The translations under genes were made by a program, and so were the position numbers. Below are positions 9,118 through 18,039 of a DNA stretch of 48,574 nt, piece by piece. Each line of letters begins with the position of its first letter. The first letter of the stretch is position 1. The DNA is from Betaproteobacteria bacterium (GTDB lineage Bacteria; Acidobacteriota; Terriglobia; Acidiferrales; UBA7541), in contig CAJCHZ010000119.1 of assembly GCA_903970165.1 (NCBI GenBank), positions 1 to 48,574 on the forward strand. Reading direction: 5' to 3'. The notes under the pieces were generated by a model. It worked only from the letters and a program-made list of their open reading frames with translations, searched no databases and had not been told where the DNA came from.

Positions 9118-10611
9118 TCAGAACTTCCGCGTTTCCTGCCGAGACCACCGTTCCACGACGATTTTGGATTCGGTAAAGAACTCGACCGCGTCGCGACCCT
9201 GGCCGTGAAGGATGCCGAAGAAACTTTCTTTCCAGCCGCTAAACGGGAAATAGGCCATGGGAGCGGCGACGCCAATGTTGATGCCGACGTTGCCGGCGGG
9301 AGCTTCGTAGCGGAAGCGTCGTGCGGCTGCGCCGTTGGTGGTGAAGAGAGAGGCTTGGTTGCCGTAAGGGCTGCGCCGGAGGAAGTCCAGGGCTTCGTCC
9401 ATGGAGTTGGCATGGATGAGGCTGAGGACGGGGCCAAAGATTTCTGTGTTGGCGAGCTGGCTGGTAGTGGGCAGGCCGTCGAGAAGGGTGGGAGTGAGGA
9501 AGCTACCCGACTCGTAATTCTGGATCTTGGTGTTGCGGCCGTCAAGGATGGCTTGCGCGCCTTCGGCTTCGCCCGCAGAGATGAGAGATTCAATGCGTCG
9601 CTTGCTGTCCCCGGAAATGACCGGGCCCATCTGGACCCCGGGGTCCAGGCCATTGCCGACTTTGATTTGGGCGGCCGCATGGGCGATGGAATCGCGAAAA
9701 GTTTTTTGCGCTTCACCGATCGTGACAGCGACGCTGACCGCGAGGCATCGCTGGCCGGCGCAGCCGAAGGCGCTGTCACTGATAATTTGCGTGGCAAGTT
9801 CCATGTCCGCGTCGGGAAGAACGATGACGTGATTTTTTGCTCCGCCCTGGCACTGGGCGCGTTTGCCTGCGGCGGCTGAGCGCGTGTAGACGTGCTTAGC
9901 AACGGGAGTGGACCCGACGAAGCTGATGGCGCGAACTTGCGGGTGATCGCAGAGTGCGTTCACGACGTCTTTGCCGCCGTTGACGAGATTGACGACTCCT
10001 TTGGGGAGCCCGGTTTTTTCCAGAAGCTCGAAGGCGCGCATCATGCTCAGGGGGACGCGTTCGGAGGGTTTTAAAATGAAGGTATTGCCACAAGCTATCG
10101 CGTACGGGAGAAACCAGTAAACAATCATCGCGGGGAAATTGAAGGGAACGATCGCGGCGACTACCCCGAGTGGCTGACGAATTTGCATTTCGTCGACGCC
10201 GGGCGTGACGTCTTCGAGGTTGTAGCCCTGCATCATCATGGGGATGCCGCAGGCAACTTCCACGTTTTCAATGCCACGGCGAAGTTCGGCTTTGGCTTCG
10301 GCGAAGGTTTTGCCGTTTTCGAGAGTGATGAGGCGAGAGAGCTCGTCGAGATGTTCTTCGAGGATATTTTTTAGTTTGAAGAGATATTGGACGCGTTCGC
10401 CGGGAGGAGTGCGGCGCCATGCGGGGAAGGCCGCGGAGGCGGCCTGGACGGCGGCGTCAACGTCGGCGGGAGAAGACATTGGAGTGCGGCCGAGAATTTC
10501 GGCGGTGGCCGGATTTGTGACGTCGTAGAAGTCGCGGGAGGTGGATCGACGCCACGCGCCATTGATGTAGTTTTGCACTTCAGTGACTGGAGTGGTTACG
10601 GCACTGCTCAT
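9118..10611 (-). CDS. mmsA: Methylmalonate-semialdehyde dehydrogenase (CoA-acylating)
   Basis: A 497-residue aldehyde dehydrogenase. It oxidises methylmalonate semialdehyde (valine or thymine breakdown) or malonate semialdehyde to propionyl-CoA or acetyl-CoA with NAD+ and CoA. The catalytic Cys is C289 in FGCAGQRCLAVS. Where ordinary ALDHs carry the general-base Glu, this protein has QGGAKNHVIVLPDADME, the pattern of CoA-acylating MmsA enzymes. N-terminal YINGAW and the VPFNFPAMIVYWFLPYA cofactor region also fit. Length is normal for the family. It stands alone on the minus strand, 104 bases from glk. The pyrimidine-catabolism-like cluster at 44-47 kb could supply a substrate, but they are far apart and the link is inference. 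Confidence 0.95.
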   Translation of the reverse strand: MSSAVTTPVTEVQNYINGAWRRSTSRDFYDVTNPATAEILGRTPMSSPADVDAAVQAASAAFPAWRRTPPGERVQYLFKLKNILEEHLDELSRLITLENGKTFAEAKAELRRGIENVEVACGIPMMMQGYNLEDVTPGVDEMQIRQPLGVVAAIVPFNFPAMIVYWFLPYAIACGNTFILKPSERVPLSMMRAFELLEKTGLPKGVVNLVNGGKDVVNALCDHPQVRAISFVGSTPVAKHVYTRSAAAGKRAQCQGGAKNHVIVLPDADMELATQIISDSAFGCAGQRCLAVSVAVTIGEAQKTFRDSIAHAAAQIKVGNGLDPGVQMGPVISGDSKRRIESLISAGEAEGAQAILDGRNTKIQNYESGSFLTPTLLDGLPTTSQLANTEIFGPVLSLIHANSMDEALDFLRRSPYGNQASLFTTNGAAARRFRYEAPAGNVGINIGVAAPMAYFPFSGWKESFFGILHGQGRDAVEFFTESKIVVERWSRQETRKF

Positions 10612-10715
10612 GACGAGCTCCTTGCGGCGGATTTGGCGGAGACTAGTTTAGCAAGAAAGACAGCATGAAACGCAGCGTTGAGGGAGTCGTAAGCGAATTG
10701 AGGTTTTTCGTTGTC

Positions 10716-11699
10716 TTAGCGCGGCAGGGAGGCCAAGGCTTCGTAGGCGGCGCCCATTAGTGGCGCGGATTCGTTCAACACAACCGAAACGGGGATGTTG
10801 CTTAGCATGCTTTCAAATTTCCATTTGTCGCGGAAGGCGGCGAAGAAGGTGCCGTCTTTGATTTTTTCTATGATTTTTACTGCGATACCGCCCGCGACAT
10901 AGACGCCGCCGAGCGCGAGAACTTTGAGCGCGAGGTTGCCGGCTTCAGAACCGTAGATGGCGACCCACAAATCCAACACTTCCGCGCAGACTGGGCACTC
11001 CTTCGAGAGGCCGAGCTTGGTGATTTCCGGAGCAGGGTCCGTGCCGGGATCTTCGAAGGAATGGTGCTTCAGATCAGGCGCGAGGAATTCGTGAATGGTA
11101 CGGAATCCGCGGCCGGAGAGTATGAGTTCCCAGCTGACTTGCGGGTAGCGGCGACGCATGAAGCGGAGAAGTTCGATCTGCTGCTCGGAGTGCGGAGCGA
11201 AATCAGAGTGGCCGCCTTCGGAGGGCACAACGCGGTAGCGGTGTCCATCCCAAACAAGAATGGATTGCCCGAGGCCGGTACCCGCGGCGAGCAAAGCTCG
11301 CGTTCCGCCATGCTCGGGCTTCCCGGGATTCAGCACGCAATATTCTTCGGGTGCGAGGTGCTCAATGCTGTGGCCGGTGGCGCCGAGATCGTTCATCAAG
11401 ACAACCTCGTGGAGTTTCAACTCGCTCGCCAGTACGGAGGCTTCGACGGTCCACGGAAGGTTCGTGGCCCGCACTTTATTGTTGATGACAGGGCCAGCGA
11501 CGCCAAAGCCAGCGGCGCGCACGCGTTCGGCTCCGAGATGCGGCACAGCCTGGCGCGAGAACTCACGAACGATGAGATCAAACTGCGCGAAATCCTTGCT
11601 GAGAAATCTTTGCTTGAAAACGGGAGTCAGCTTCCCATTTTTTTCCGAAAAAAGCGCGAGGTTGCACTTTGTACCGCCGACGTCGCCCGCAAGAATCAC
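10716..11699 (-). CDS. glk: Glucokinase
   Basis: A 327-residue sugar kinase of the ROK-unrelated bacterial Glk family. ATP-binding loop LAGDVGGTKCNLALF at the N-terminus, the substrate loop VLMNDLGATGHSIEHL, LLAAGTGLGQSILVWDG, the catalytic-region SEGGHSDFAP, and C-terminal GGVYVAGGIAVKI are all present. It phosphorylates glucose to glucose-6-phosphate in the cytoplasm. The start is GTG 11699, with an AGGGGG ribosome-binding stretch about seven bases upstream. It lies 76 bases downstream of zwf on the same strand, so the two probably form a unit that channels glucose to 6-phosphogluconolactone. Confidence 0.95.
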   Translation of the reverse strand: MILAGDVGGTKCNLALFSEKNGKLTPVFKQRFLSKDFAQFDLIVREFSRQAVPHLGAERVRAAGFGVAGPVINNKVRATNLPWTVEASVLASELKLHEVVLMNDLGATGHSIEHLAPEEYCVLNPGKPEHGGTRALLAAGTGLGQSILVWDGHRYRVVPSEGGHSDFAPHSEQQIELLRFMRRRYPQVSWELILSGRGFRTIHEFLAPDLKHHSFEDPGTDPAPEITKLGLSKECPVCAEVLDLWVAIYGSEAGNLALKVLALGGVYVAGGIAVKIIEKIKDGTFFAAFRDKWKFESMLSNIPVSVVLNESAPLMGAAYEALASLPR

Positions 11700-11775
11700 C
11701 TATTCCCCCTGTTAAGCTTCCGTTTCCTGCTGTTTTCCGGGCCAAAGAATCTACGAGAAAAATTACACGAAAACC

Positions 11776-13299
11776 TTATGGATTGAACCACTGCTTGCCA
11801 TCGCGCTCGAGCAAGTGATCGGATTCGCGTGGGCCCCAGCTTCCGGCCTGATATTCCGGAACCTTGCCGGTTCTCGCAGCGCTCCAAACATCGAGAATAG
11901 GATCCACAAGAGCCCAGGCTGCCTCTACGTTGTCGCCACGGTCAAACAGCGTGGCGTCGCCACGCAGGCAATCGTTGACGAGCGTGGCGTATGCGCTGCG
12001 CGAAGCCTCACCGAAGCCTTCCTTGTAGCTGAAGTTCATGGTGACATTTCCGATGCGCATTTCGGTTCCGGGGCGCTTGGCGCCGAAAGAGACAGAGATG
12101 CCTTCTTCCGGCTGGATGTTGAGGACCAGGCGGTTGGGTTCGACTTCCCGGTCACGAAATACAATGTGAGGCGCGCAGCGAAATTGAATCATGATTTCGG
12201 TGCTGCGCTTGGCGAGGCGCTTGCCAGTACGGAGGTAAAAGGGAACGCCGGCCCAGCGCCAGTTGTCAATCAAAAGACGCGCGGCGACGAAGGTTTCGGT
12301 CCGGGAAGTCGGGCTGACGTTTTGCTCCTCGCGATAGCCTGGGAGCGCCTTGCCATCCAGCACGCCGGGAGCGTATTGCCCGCGAACAACGGATTGAGCG
12401 ACGGCTTCGAGATCGAAAGGGCGGATGGATTGTAAGACTTTCAACTTTTCATTGCGGACGGAGTTGGCGTCAAAGGAAGCAGGCGGCTCGACGGCGACGA
12501 GGGAAGTCAGCTGAAGAACGTGGCTCTGGATCATGTCCCGGAGAGCGCCCGCTGTTTCGTAAAAGCCGCCGCGGCGTTCGACGCCGAGTGTTTCCGCGGC
12601 AGTGATTTGAACATTGTCCACATAGTTGCGGTTCCAGAGAGGCTCGAAAATGCCATTTCCAAAACGCAGTACGAGCAAGTTCTGAACCGTGTCTTTACCA
12701 AGATAGTGATCGATTCGGTAGACCTGCTGTTCTTCGAATACATTCAGAACGGTCTTGTTTAATTCTTTGGCGGTAGCGAGGTCGCGGCCAAAAGGCTTTT
12801 CAATAATGATGCGAACCCAGGAATTGGGCGAGGAGGGGCGAGACAACCCAGCACGGCCCAGTTGCTCGACGATGTGCGGATAGACTTCCGGCGGCGTGGA
12901 AAGGTAGAAGAGGCGATTGCCGCTGAGCTTTTTATCGGCTTCGAGTTCGGCAAGACGCCTGGCAAGATGCTCATAGGCCTGCGGGTCGGCGTAATCTCCG
13001 GAGCTGTAGTAAAGACAGGAAGCGAATTCGCCCCATTGTTTGGGATCCACGGGGCCGAGTTCGGACATGGTCTTTGCGGCTTCGCCAGTGGTGGCACGAA
13101 ACTGCTCGTCGTTCATGGCAGTCCGGGCAAAGCCTACGATTACGTAGCGGGAGCCCAAAGAATTGTGAGTGGCGAGATCATACATCGCGGGGATGACTTT
13201 GCGCTTTGCCAAATCCCCCGAAGCGCCGAACAATACGACGGCACAAGGATCGGCCGTGCCGCCATAAAGATTTCCGGAACGATTGGTTTCCTGTGCCAT
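11776..13299 (-). CDS. zwf: Glucose-6-phosphate 1-dehydrogenase
   Basis: A 507-residue enzyme that oxidises glucose-6-phosphate to 6-phosphogluconolactone with NADP+ (or NAD+). The dinucleotide motif is VLFGASGDLAKRKVIPA; the active-site signature RIDHYLGKDTVQNLLVLRF with its His and Lys is intact; IIEKPFGRDL is the conserved EKP loop. Length fits the family. ATG 13299 is preceded by AGAGG at five bases. It leads the zwf-glk pair. The upstream stretch holds a tandem direct repeat (13326-13363) that could bind a regulator. Confidence 0.96.
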   Translation of the reverse strand: MAQETNRSGNLYGGTADPCAVVLFGASGDLAKRKVIPAMYDLATHNSLGSRYVIVGFARTAMNDEQFRATTGEAAKTMSELGPVDPKQWGEFASCLYYSSGDYADPQAYEHLARRLAELEADKKLSGNRLFYLSTPPEVYPHIVEQLGRAGLSRPSSPNSWVRIIIEKPFGRDLATAKELNKTVLNVFEEQQVYRIDHYLGKDTVQNLLVLRFGNGIFEPLWNRNYVDNVQITAAETLGVERRGGFYETAGALRDMIQSHVLQLTSLVAVEPPASFDANSVRNEKLKVLQSIRPFDLEAVAQSVVRGQYAPGVLDGKALPGYREEQNVSPTSRTETFVAARLLIDNWRWAGVPFYLRTGKRLAKRSTEIMIQFRCAPHIVFRDREVEPNRLVLNIQPEEGISVSFGAKRPGTEMRIGNVTMNFSYKEGFGEASRSAYATLVNDCLRGDATLFDRGDNVEAAWALVDPILDVWSAARTGKVPEYQAGSWGPRESDHLLERDGKQWFNP

Positions 13300-13325
13300 G
13301 GTCCTCTCCGTTCGGTTCGGTCTCT

Positions 13326-13363
13326 TTCACGTTCCAAAATGCGGGTTCACGCCAAAATGCGGG
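13326..13363. repeat. Tandem direct repeat upstream of zwf
   Basis: Two head-to-tail copies of TTCACG(TT)CCAAAATGCGGG lie at 13326-13345 and 13346-13363; the second lacks two bases. They sit 27-64 bases upstream of the zwf start codon, where promoter or operator sequence is expected. No known operator is recognised. Confidence 0.6.
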
Positions 13364-13372
13364 CGCAGGAAA

Positions 13373-14026
13373 CTATACCTCAACACCGTGATTTCGCAGC
13401 TCAGCGCGCAATTGCTCGGGTTTTTCATGGTGAATCACGTTTATGCCGAGGCGGCGCGGACTTTCCAAGTTGAGCGGCCGATCATCAATGAAGAGGCACT
13501 GCTCCGGGGGGCGTTGCGTAACTTCCAAGGCGATGCGAAAAATGGTCTCTTCGGGCTTGCGCGAATGGACATAGCAGGAACTGAAGAAAACCAGGAATTC
13601 GCGGCGCAAGTTGAAGGCGCGGATGCGGTACTCATTGAGCTCGAAAGGCTCGTTGTTGATGGCACCGACGAAATATTTGCCAGAGCGGGCGACGGCGGAG
13701 AGGACCGCCCGGGTCTCGGTATATTCCCTGGACTGCGCGAACATGAAATTGGTGAACTCCTGGCGAGTGAAGGCACGCGCGCGATAAAAAAGGGTGCGGT
13801 CGAGGTATTCGTTCAGCGTGATGTGGCCAGAATCAAAAGCGGGGAAAGTAAGATCGTGGCGATCCTGGAATTCTTCGTAATCGAAATGAAAAACCGCGGC
13901 GGCATCGCGGCGGGAATAGCGGTCCCAGCCATTGGTAAGGACAACTCCGCCGATGTCCCAGAAAAGCGTGGTGATTTCAGCCAAGGAAGCGGCACCCTCC
14001 GACCTTGCCGTACGGGCATACATCAT
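13373..14026 (-). CDS. HAD-superfamily hydrolase (YihX-like)
   Basis: A HAD phosphatase-like protein of 217 residues from ATG 14026; the frame is open to a GTG at 14137 and no start has a clear ribosome-binding site. Motif I is FWDIGGVVLTNGW (first Asp kept, DxGxV as in YihX-type members), the Lys/motif III region is YVHSRKPEETIFRIAL, and motif IV is CLFIDDRPLNLESPRRLG. YihX of E. coli dephosphorylates alpha-glucose-1-phosphate; with zwf and glk next door a sugar-phosphate substrate is plausible but not shown. It ends about 70 bases upstream of the zwf start, same strand. Confidence 0.88.
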   Translation of the reverse strand: MMYARTARSEGAASLAEITTLFWDIGGVVLTNGWDRYSRRDAAAVFHFDYEEFQDRHDLTFPAFDSGHITLNEYLDRTLFYRARAFTRQEFTNFMFAQSREYTETRAVLSAVARSGKYFVGAINNEPFELNEYRIRAFNLRREFLVFFSSCYVHSRKPEETIFRIALEVTQRPPEQCLFIDDRPLNLESPRRLGINVIHHEKPEQLRAELRNHGVEV

Positions 14027-14179
14027 AAACGTTTCGACGAAAGAAAACACCCGAACGGCTGAATTCAAACGGTTCAATGACGAAACAGGCAGCAGGGACG
14101 CAAGAAATTGCGCCCCGAGCCAAGCCGTTCGATGCACGGGAAAGCGCGGCCGGAGAAACCTAAAATTCGTGCGGAAGTA

Positions 14180-15139
14180 TTAAAGGTTGTTGTTGGGGTT
14201 AGGTTTCGGAGCCGGCGCAGGGCTGTCAGCCGGCTTTGATGAAGCCGCCGGGGCAGATGCCGAGGAAGGATTCGGGGTCGGAGCGGCCGTGGGATTTGGG
14301 GTCGCGGCTGGCGCGGCGGACGGGGCTTCCGCCTTAGCCTGAATGGTGATCAGTTCCACTTCAAACACCAAGGTAGCGTTGGGGCCGATACCGACGCGCG
14401 GCGCGCCGCGTTCGCCATAAGCAAGATCAGAGGGGATAAACAACTGCCACTTGGAACCAACGGGCATGAGTTGAAGAGCTTCGGTCCATCCTTTGATGAC
14501 GCCAGTGACGGGAAATGTGGCGTGCTGGCCGCGCTTGTAGGAGCTGTCGAATTCCGTGTTGTTGAGCAGAGTACCTCTGTAATCGCAAACGACCGTGTCG
14601 GTTGCGGTGGGTTTCGGTCCGGTTCCCTCTTTGAGGATTTTATATTGCAAACCGCTGGGCAGGGCAACGACGCCATCCCTGGTCTTGTTCGCTGCCAGGA
14701 AGGTTTCGCCCTCTTTTTTGTTGGATAGTTGTATTTTGGCCTGCATCTCGACTTGGAAAGCGTCCATGGCGGCTTTGGCTTCCTCATCGGTCAGGAGCGT
14801 TTTGCCTCCGGCTAAACCGTCCTTCAAGCCGCGAAGGATGATGTTGGGGTCGAGATCAACATTGTCGCGATGCATGCTTTTGCCCCAATTGAGCCCAAGG
14901 GCGTAACTGGCCTTGTCTTTGTTGGTCTTGAGTGTCAAGGGGGCGGGAGCGGGCTTTTTGGCCGTGGTTGCCGTGCCCGTCTTTGCCGGGGTCGTGGGAG
15001 ACTTTGCGGCCGGAGCCTGGGAAGAGCTGGCCGGAGGAGTGGTTTGGGCTGGCGTTGAAGATTGTTGCGCGCGGGCATAGCCAAAAACGAGCATTCCAAC
15101 TGCGACTGCTGACACGGTGATCGTGGGTAGTTTTCGCAT
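14180..15139 (-). CDS. Secreted FKBP-type peptidyl-prolyl cis-trans isomerase (Mip/FkpA-like)
   Basis: A 319-residue protein with signal peptide (cleavage near ARA-QQ at ~25), an Ala/Pro/Thr-rich linker (~26-75), an FKBP_N dimerisation domain (~78-150: ASYALGLNWGKSMHRDNVDL), and an FKBP_C catalytic domain (~160-268) with VVCDYRGTLLNNTEFDSSY, GVIKGWTEALQLMPVGSKW, and FIPSDLAYGERGAP. A 50-residue Pro/Ala/Ser tail rich in PAP repeats ends in NPNNNL. It accelerates prolyl isomerisation and may act as a chaperone in the periplasm or outside the cell. Both low-complexity flanks are unusual in length and probably span the envelope or are disordered. Confidence 0.94.
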   Translation of the reverse strand: MRKLPTITVSAVAVGMLVFGYARAQQSSTPAQTTPPASSSQAPAAKSPTTPAKTGTATTAKKPAPAPLTLKTNKDKASYALGLNWGKSMHRDNVDLDPNIILRGLKDGLAGGKTLLTDEEAKAAMDAFQVEMQAKIQLSNKKEGETFLAANKTRDGVVALPSGLQYKILKEGTGPKPTATDTVVCDYRGTLLNNTEFDSSYKRGQHATFPVTGVIKGWTEALQLMPVGSKWQLFIPSDLAYGERGAPRVGIGPNATLVFEVELITIQAKAEAPSAAPAATPNPTAAPTPNPSSASAPAASSKPADSPAPAPKPNPNNNL

Positions 15140-15437
15140 TGTCCTATTGTCACACTCTGGGTTGGTCTCCGCAAACCTACTTTATCCCTGAAATGAATGA
15201 ATGCTAAATGAATGGCAGGCAAATGGCTGTTAAGTGAGGCTGGTCTCTGAGTATAAATAAATAGCGGGATTTTGGCTTCTAACAATGTCCCGGGCTCGGC
15301 ACTTCTTCGGTCAGGTATCGAAACTGTGCGCGGGGGACAAGCCAAAGACGGGAATTCCTGTACCCACCATCCATTCCGATGTGTATTCTAATTTGCCAAC
15401 GGATTCCTCTTAAGAGATCCGCATCAGGAGATTGGTT

Positions 15438-16289
15438 GTGATCAAAGATCATTGCTGGAATGCGACACGGATTGGGTCCGCCGCGGCTGTGCTCGGATTG
15501 GCGGGGACGGCGTTTCTGGGGCAAGCCGCATCACAGGGAGGCGGGCCGGCAAGCGGAGGCGCTGCCGCGTTGACTCCGTACTCGACACCAGACAAAACAG
15601 CATCGGCCGGAGTGCCCGGCGGCTGGAAGGTGATCCAAGGCGCGAAGACCGTGATTCAAATCAAGGGACCGAACGGCGAGGCCATTAACCTGGGAATCGG
15701 AACCTACGTAAAGGACGGTCCGTTTCAAGCCAAGGTGCAGGGCAATCCGCCAGTCACGATGGCGATGCCCAGCTCGGCCCCGCTGCAGCAGAAATTCCTG
15801 ATGATGTGGCAGGCGCTGACCACAGGAGGCCCTCATCCGCCGAACGTCCAGATTCTTTCAGCGACGGCTGTTCCGATCGCGAAAACGATCGCTGATTGCG
15901 GCAGGTTTATTGGGACACTGGATGGGTTGAATGGCCCTGTGACATTCGAAACGGTGTTTTGCACGTTGCCGGTGGATAGTGCAGGCATCTTTAAACTGGT
16001 TTTGATTGATGCGGAAGTTCCCTCGAGTCTGGCGAAGCAGGAGCGCGCGACCGCAGAAGCCGTGCTCGCTAGCTATCGAGTGGACCCCGCTGCGCTAAGG
16101 CAGATGCTTATGCCTTACACTCAACCCCCGCCTCCTGCGGGAAGCGGGAGCAGCGATCCGGCGGTGCTTCGTGCGCTGCTGCAACGAAACAGAGAAAACC
16201 AGCGAATGATCGATCAGCAGTTTCAATGCTACGAAGCGGGCGTGATGAGGGAAGAGCCGGAGTGGAGACTGCCGCCTTACTGCCACTGA
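15438..16289 (+). CDS. Secreted hypothetical protein
   Basis: A 283-residue protein that I do not recognise. GTG 15438 is chosen because AGGAG at 15426-15430 lies seven bases upstream; the TTG at 15432 is too close. The N-terminus has a signal-like segment (IGSAAAVLGLAGTAFLGQAA), then a Gly/Ala linker. The middle (VPGGWKVIQGAKTVIQIKG to PSSLAKQERATAEAVLASY) resembles the globular domain of secreted proteins that measure lipoprotein-like folds. The end is Gln/Asn-rich (RNRENQRMIDQQFQCYEAG). Two Cys pairs may form disulfides. It is divergent from the FKBP gene and followed 63 bases later by yggX. Confidence 0.75.
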   Translation: MIKDHCWNATRIGSAAAVLGLAGTAFLGQAASQGGGPASGGAAALTPYSTPDKTASAGVPGGWKVIQGAKTVIQIKGPNGEAINLGIGTYVKDGPFQAKVQGNPPVTMAMPSSAPLQQKFLMMWQALTTGGPHPPNVQILSATAVPIAKTIADCGRFIGTLDGLNGPVTFETVFCTLPVDSAGIFKLVLIDAEVPSSLAKQERATAEAVLASYRVDPAALRQMLMPYTQPPPPAGSGSSDPAVLRALLQRNRENQRMIDQQFQCYEAGVMREEPEWRLPPYCH

Positions 16290-16352
16290 GAGTAGGCAAT
16301 TGGGCGGAGTTGCAGTATGTTGAGAGTTGGCAATCTTAACGAGGTGATGCGA

Positions 16353-16691
16353 ATGACGAATGAGTCCTGCGATCCCGCCCCGTCGGCGGCGCCGAGCGAA
16401 CCGGTTAAGCCGGGTACGCGAATGGTGATGTGCGTGAAATTTGGTAAAGAATTGCCTGGACTGGACCGCGTACCGTGGGCAGGCGAGTTGGGGAAGCGAG
16501 TTTATGAGAACGTTTCGAAGGACGCTTGGAAGCTGTGGATCGAACACTCCAAGATGATCATGAATGAATACCGGCTGAATCCCATTGACCCGAATTCGCA
16601 GAAGATTATGGGGGAGCAGATGGAAGAGTTTTTCTTTGGCGCGGGAGCGAAGCTGCCTGACGGGTACGTGGCGCCCAAAGCGAAGGGCTAG
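16353..16691 (+). CDS. yggX: Probable Fe(2+)-trafficking protein
   Basis: A 112-residue YggX-like protein. The core MVMCVKFGKELPGLDRVPW and AGELGKRVYENVSKDAW, followed by WIEHSKMIMNEYRLNPID and EQMEEFFFG, follows the YggX family closely, including the conserved early Cys. YggX protects Fe-S clusters and supplies iron under oxidative stress. About 23 residues precede the core, longer than in E. coli (which starts at the core). ATG 16353 has GAGG eight bases upstream; ATG 16347 and 16317 are alternatives. Its TAG stop shares the bases CTAG with the stop of the convergent ATP-grasp gene. Confidence 0.93.
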   Translation: MTNESCDPAPSAAPSEPVKPGTRMVMCVKFGKELPGLDRVPWAGELGKRVYENVSKDAWKLWIEHSKMIMNEYRLNPIDPNSQKIMGEQMEEFFFGAGAKLPDGYVAPKAKG

Positions 16692-18004
16692 TTCAGCTGG
16701 TTCCCTGCGGCGGGGATGCGACCTGTGGAGGGGTGCTCGACCGGGAGGCGGGGAGTGATTTTGAAGTTTAGTTTTGCATGGGCTGTTCGCATGGCGGCTT
16801 CTACTTCTTCGGCAGAATTTCCTCTGGCAAATAAGAAACCCAAGTAGCTTGAGCCCTCGGGCCAGGCGGCGATGTAATCGTGCAAGCGGGCGGTGATTTC
16901 GAGGGCGGTGATGTTGGGGACATCGCGCGCGGCGTCCTCGCCTTCGATTTTTTCGAGGATGCCGCTTCGGGGTACGGGAATCATCATGACGCCGGAAGCG
17001 CATTCTTCGCGCGGCCAATCGTCGCCGGACAGGCCGAGCGCGTGGCGGAGCAGCAGGTCTTCGAGACCGATTGGTTCTTTGCTTAGGCTGGTCGAAAAGC
17101 GCAGCGCGCGGGCGCAGAGTCCGCCGATGGGGCGCGGGGCGACCTCAAGTGCCCAAACGCCTTCTTCGTTGATGCGAAATTCCGCATGGATGGGGCCGTG
17201 CAAGAGGCCGAGAGCGCGGGTTGCTTCCGCGGCCGCGCTTTCGATTTCGCGCTGCAGCGAATCGGTGAGGCGCGCGGGAGTAACGTAAATTGTTTCCTCG
17301 AAGTACGGGCCTTCGAGCGGATCTGGCTTGTCAAAAATTGCCAGGATGCGGAGCGCGCCATCGGTCAAGACTCCTTCGACGGCAACTTCTTTTCCGGGGA
17401 TATAACGTTCCACCAAGATTTGATCGAGATGCGGCTCGCGTGTGGCTTGAATTTCCGGGGATTCGAGCAAGCGGCGGATTCGCGCGGCAGCAGTTTGAAA
17501 TTCTTCGCGGGTGTTTGCGCGGACTACTCCCTGACTTGCGGAGAGTGAGAGCGGCTTTAGAACGCAGGGGTAGGAAATGCCGAGGAGGGCGGGCTCTGGA
17601 GCGGGATGGATGTTAAGGGCGCGAAACCATGGCACGCGCATGCCTGCCTCGCGAAAGACTTCGCGCATGCGAAGTTTGCTGCGGCAGGTTTCGACGGATG
17701 CGGGATGGTTGTAGGAGAGGCCAAGACCGCGAGCGGCGTAGGCGGCGGCTACTGCCGGGCGATCGCCGAGAGCGAGAATTCCGTCCACGTCCGCCTTTTG
17801 CGCGCGGACCGCTTCCAAAACTGCGCCGGCTGCCGCCTCGGGTGATTCGAAGTGGACGGGGATGGCGCGGTCGCCCCAGGGATCGTCGAGTTGGTGACAG
17901 CGATCGGTGACGAAGACAAGTTCGACGCCAAGTTTGCGTGCGGCTTCGTCGAAGCTGCGCGTTTGGTAACCGAGTTTGGCGGTGAAGAGAAGAAGTCGGG
18001 GCAT
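16688..18004 (-). CDS. ATP-grasp domain protein
   Basis: A 438-residue ligase-like protein from ATG 18004; the open frame to 18340 is antisense-like and not used. N-terminal preATP-grasp Rossmann part (LLFTAKLGYQTRSFDEAARKLG, GILALGDRP), central ATP-grasp with CVLKPLSLSASQGV (Lys150), ILVERYIPGKEVAVEGV, and metal-binding HAEFRI (Glu275) and LEVAPRPIGG (Glu287, Arg291). These enzymes join a carboxylate to an amine or thiol with ATP. It lies 35 bases downstream of the radical SAM gene, so they are very likely co-transcribed. Closest in style to carbamoyl-phosphate/biotin carboxylase-like or amino acid ligases; substrate unknown. Confidence 0.92.
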   Translation of the reverse strand: MPRLLLFTAKLGYQTRSFDEAARKLGVELVFVTDRCHQLDDPWGDRAIPVHFESPEAAAGAVLEAVRAQKADVDGILALGDRPAVAAAYAARGLGLSYNHPASVETCRSKLRMREVFREAGMRVPWFRALNIHPAPEPALLGISYPCVLKPLSLSASQGVVRANTREEFQTAAARIRRLLESPEIQATREPHLDQILVERYIPGKEVAVEGVLTDGALRILAIFDKPDPLEGPYFEETIYVTPARLTDSLQREIESAAAEATRALGLLHGPIHAEFRINEEGVWALEVAPRPIGGLCARALRFSTSLSKEPIGLEDLLLRHALGLSGDDWPREECASGVMMIPVPRSGILEKIEGEDAARDVPNITALEITARLHDYIAAWPEGSSYLGFLFARGNSAEEVEAAMRTAHAKLNFKITPRLPVEHPSTGRIPAAGNQLN

Positions 18005-18039
18005 TTGTGTATTCCGTAAAAAGCGCGGCAGCCTGACCT

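Noticed and set aside
9026..9208. Frame MSPRAKLGICFSS through the dispersed repeat
   Set aside because: A typical false protein from this repeat family; runs into mmsA antisense.
15185..15225. AATGAATGAATG low-complexity stretch in the FKBP/hypothetical intergenic region
   Set aside because: Short and imperfect; likely chance tetranucleotide slippage and not enough to call an element.
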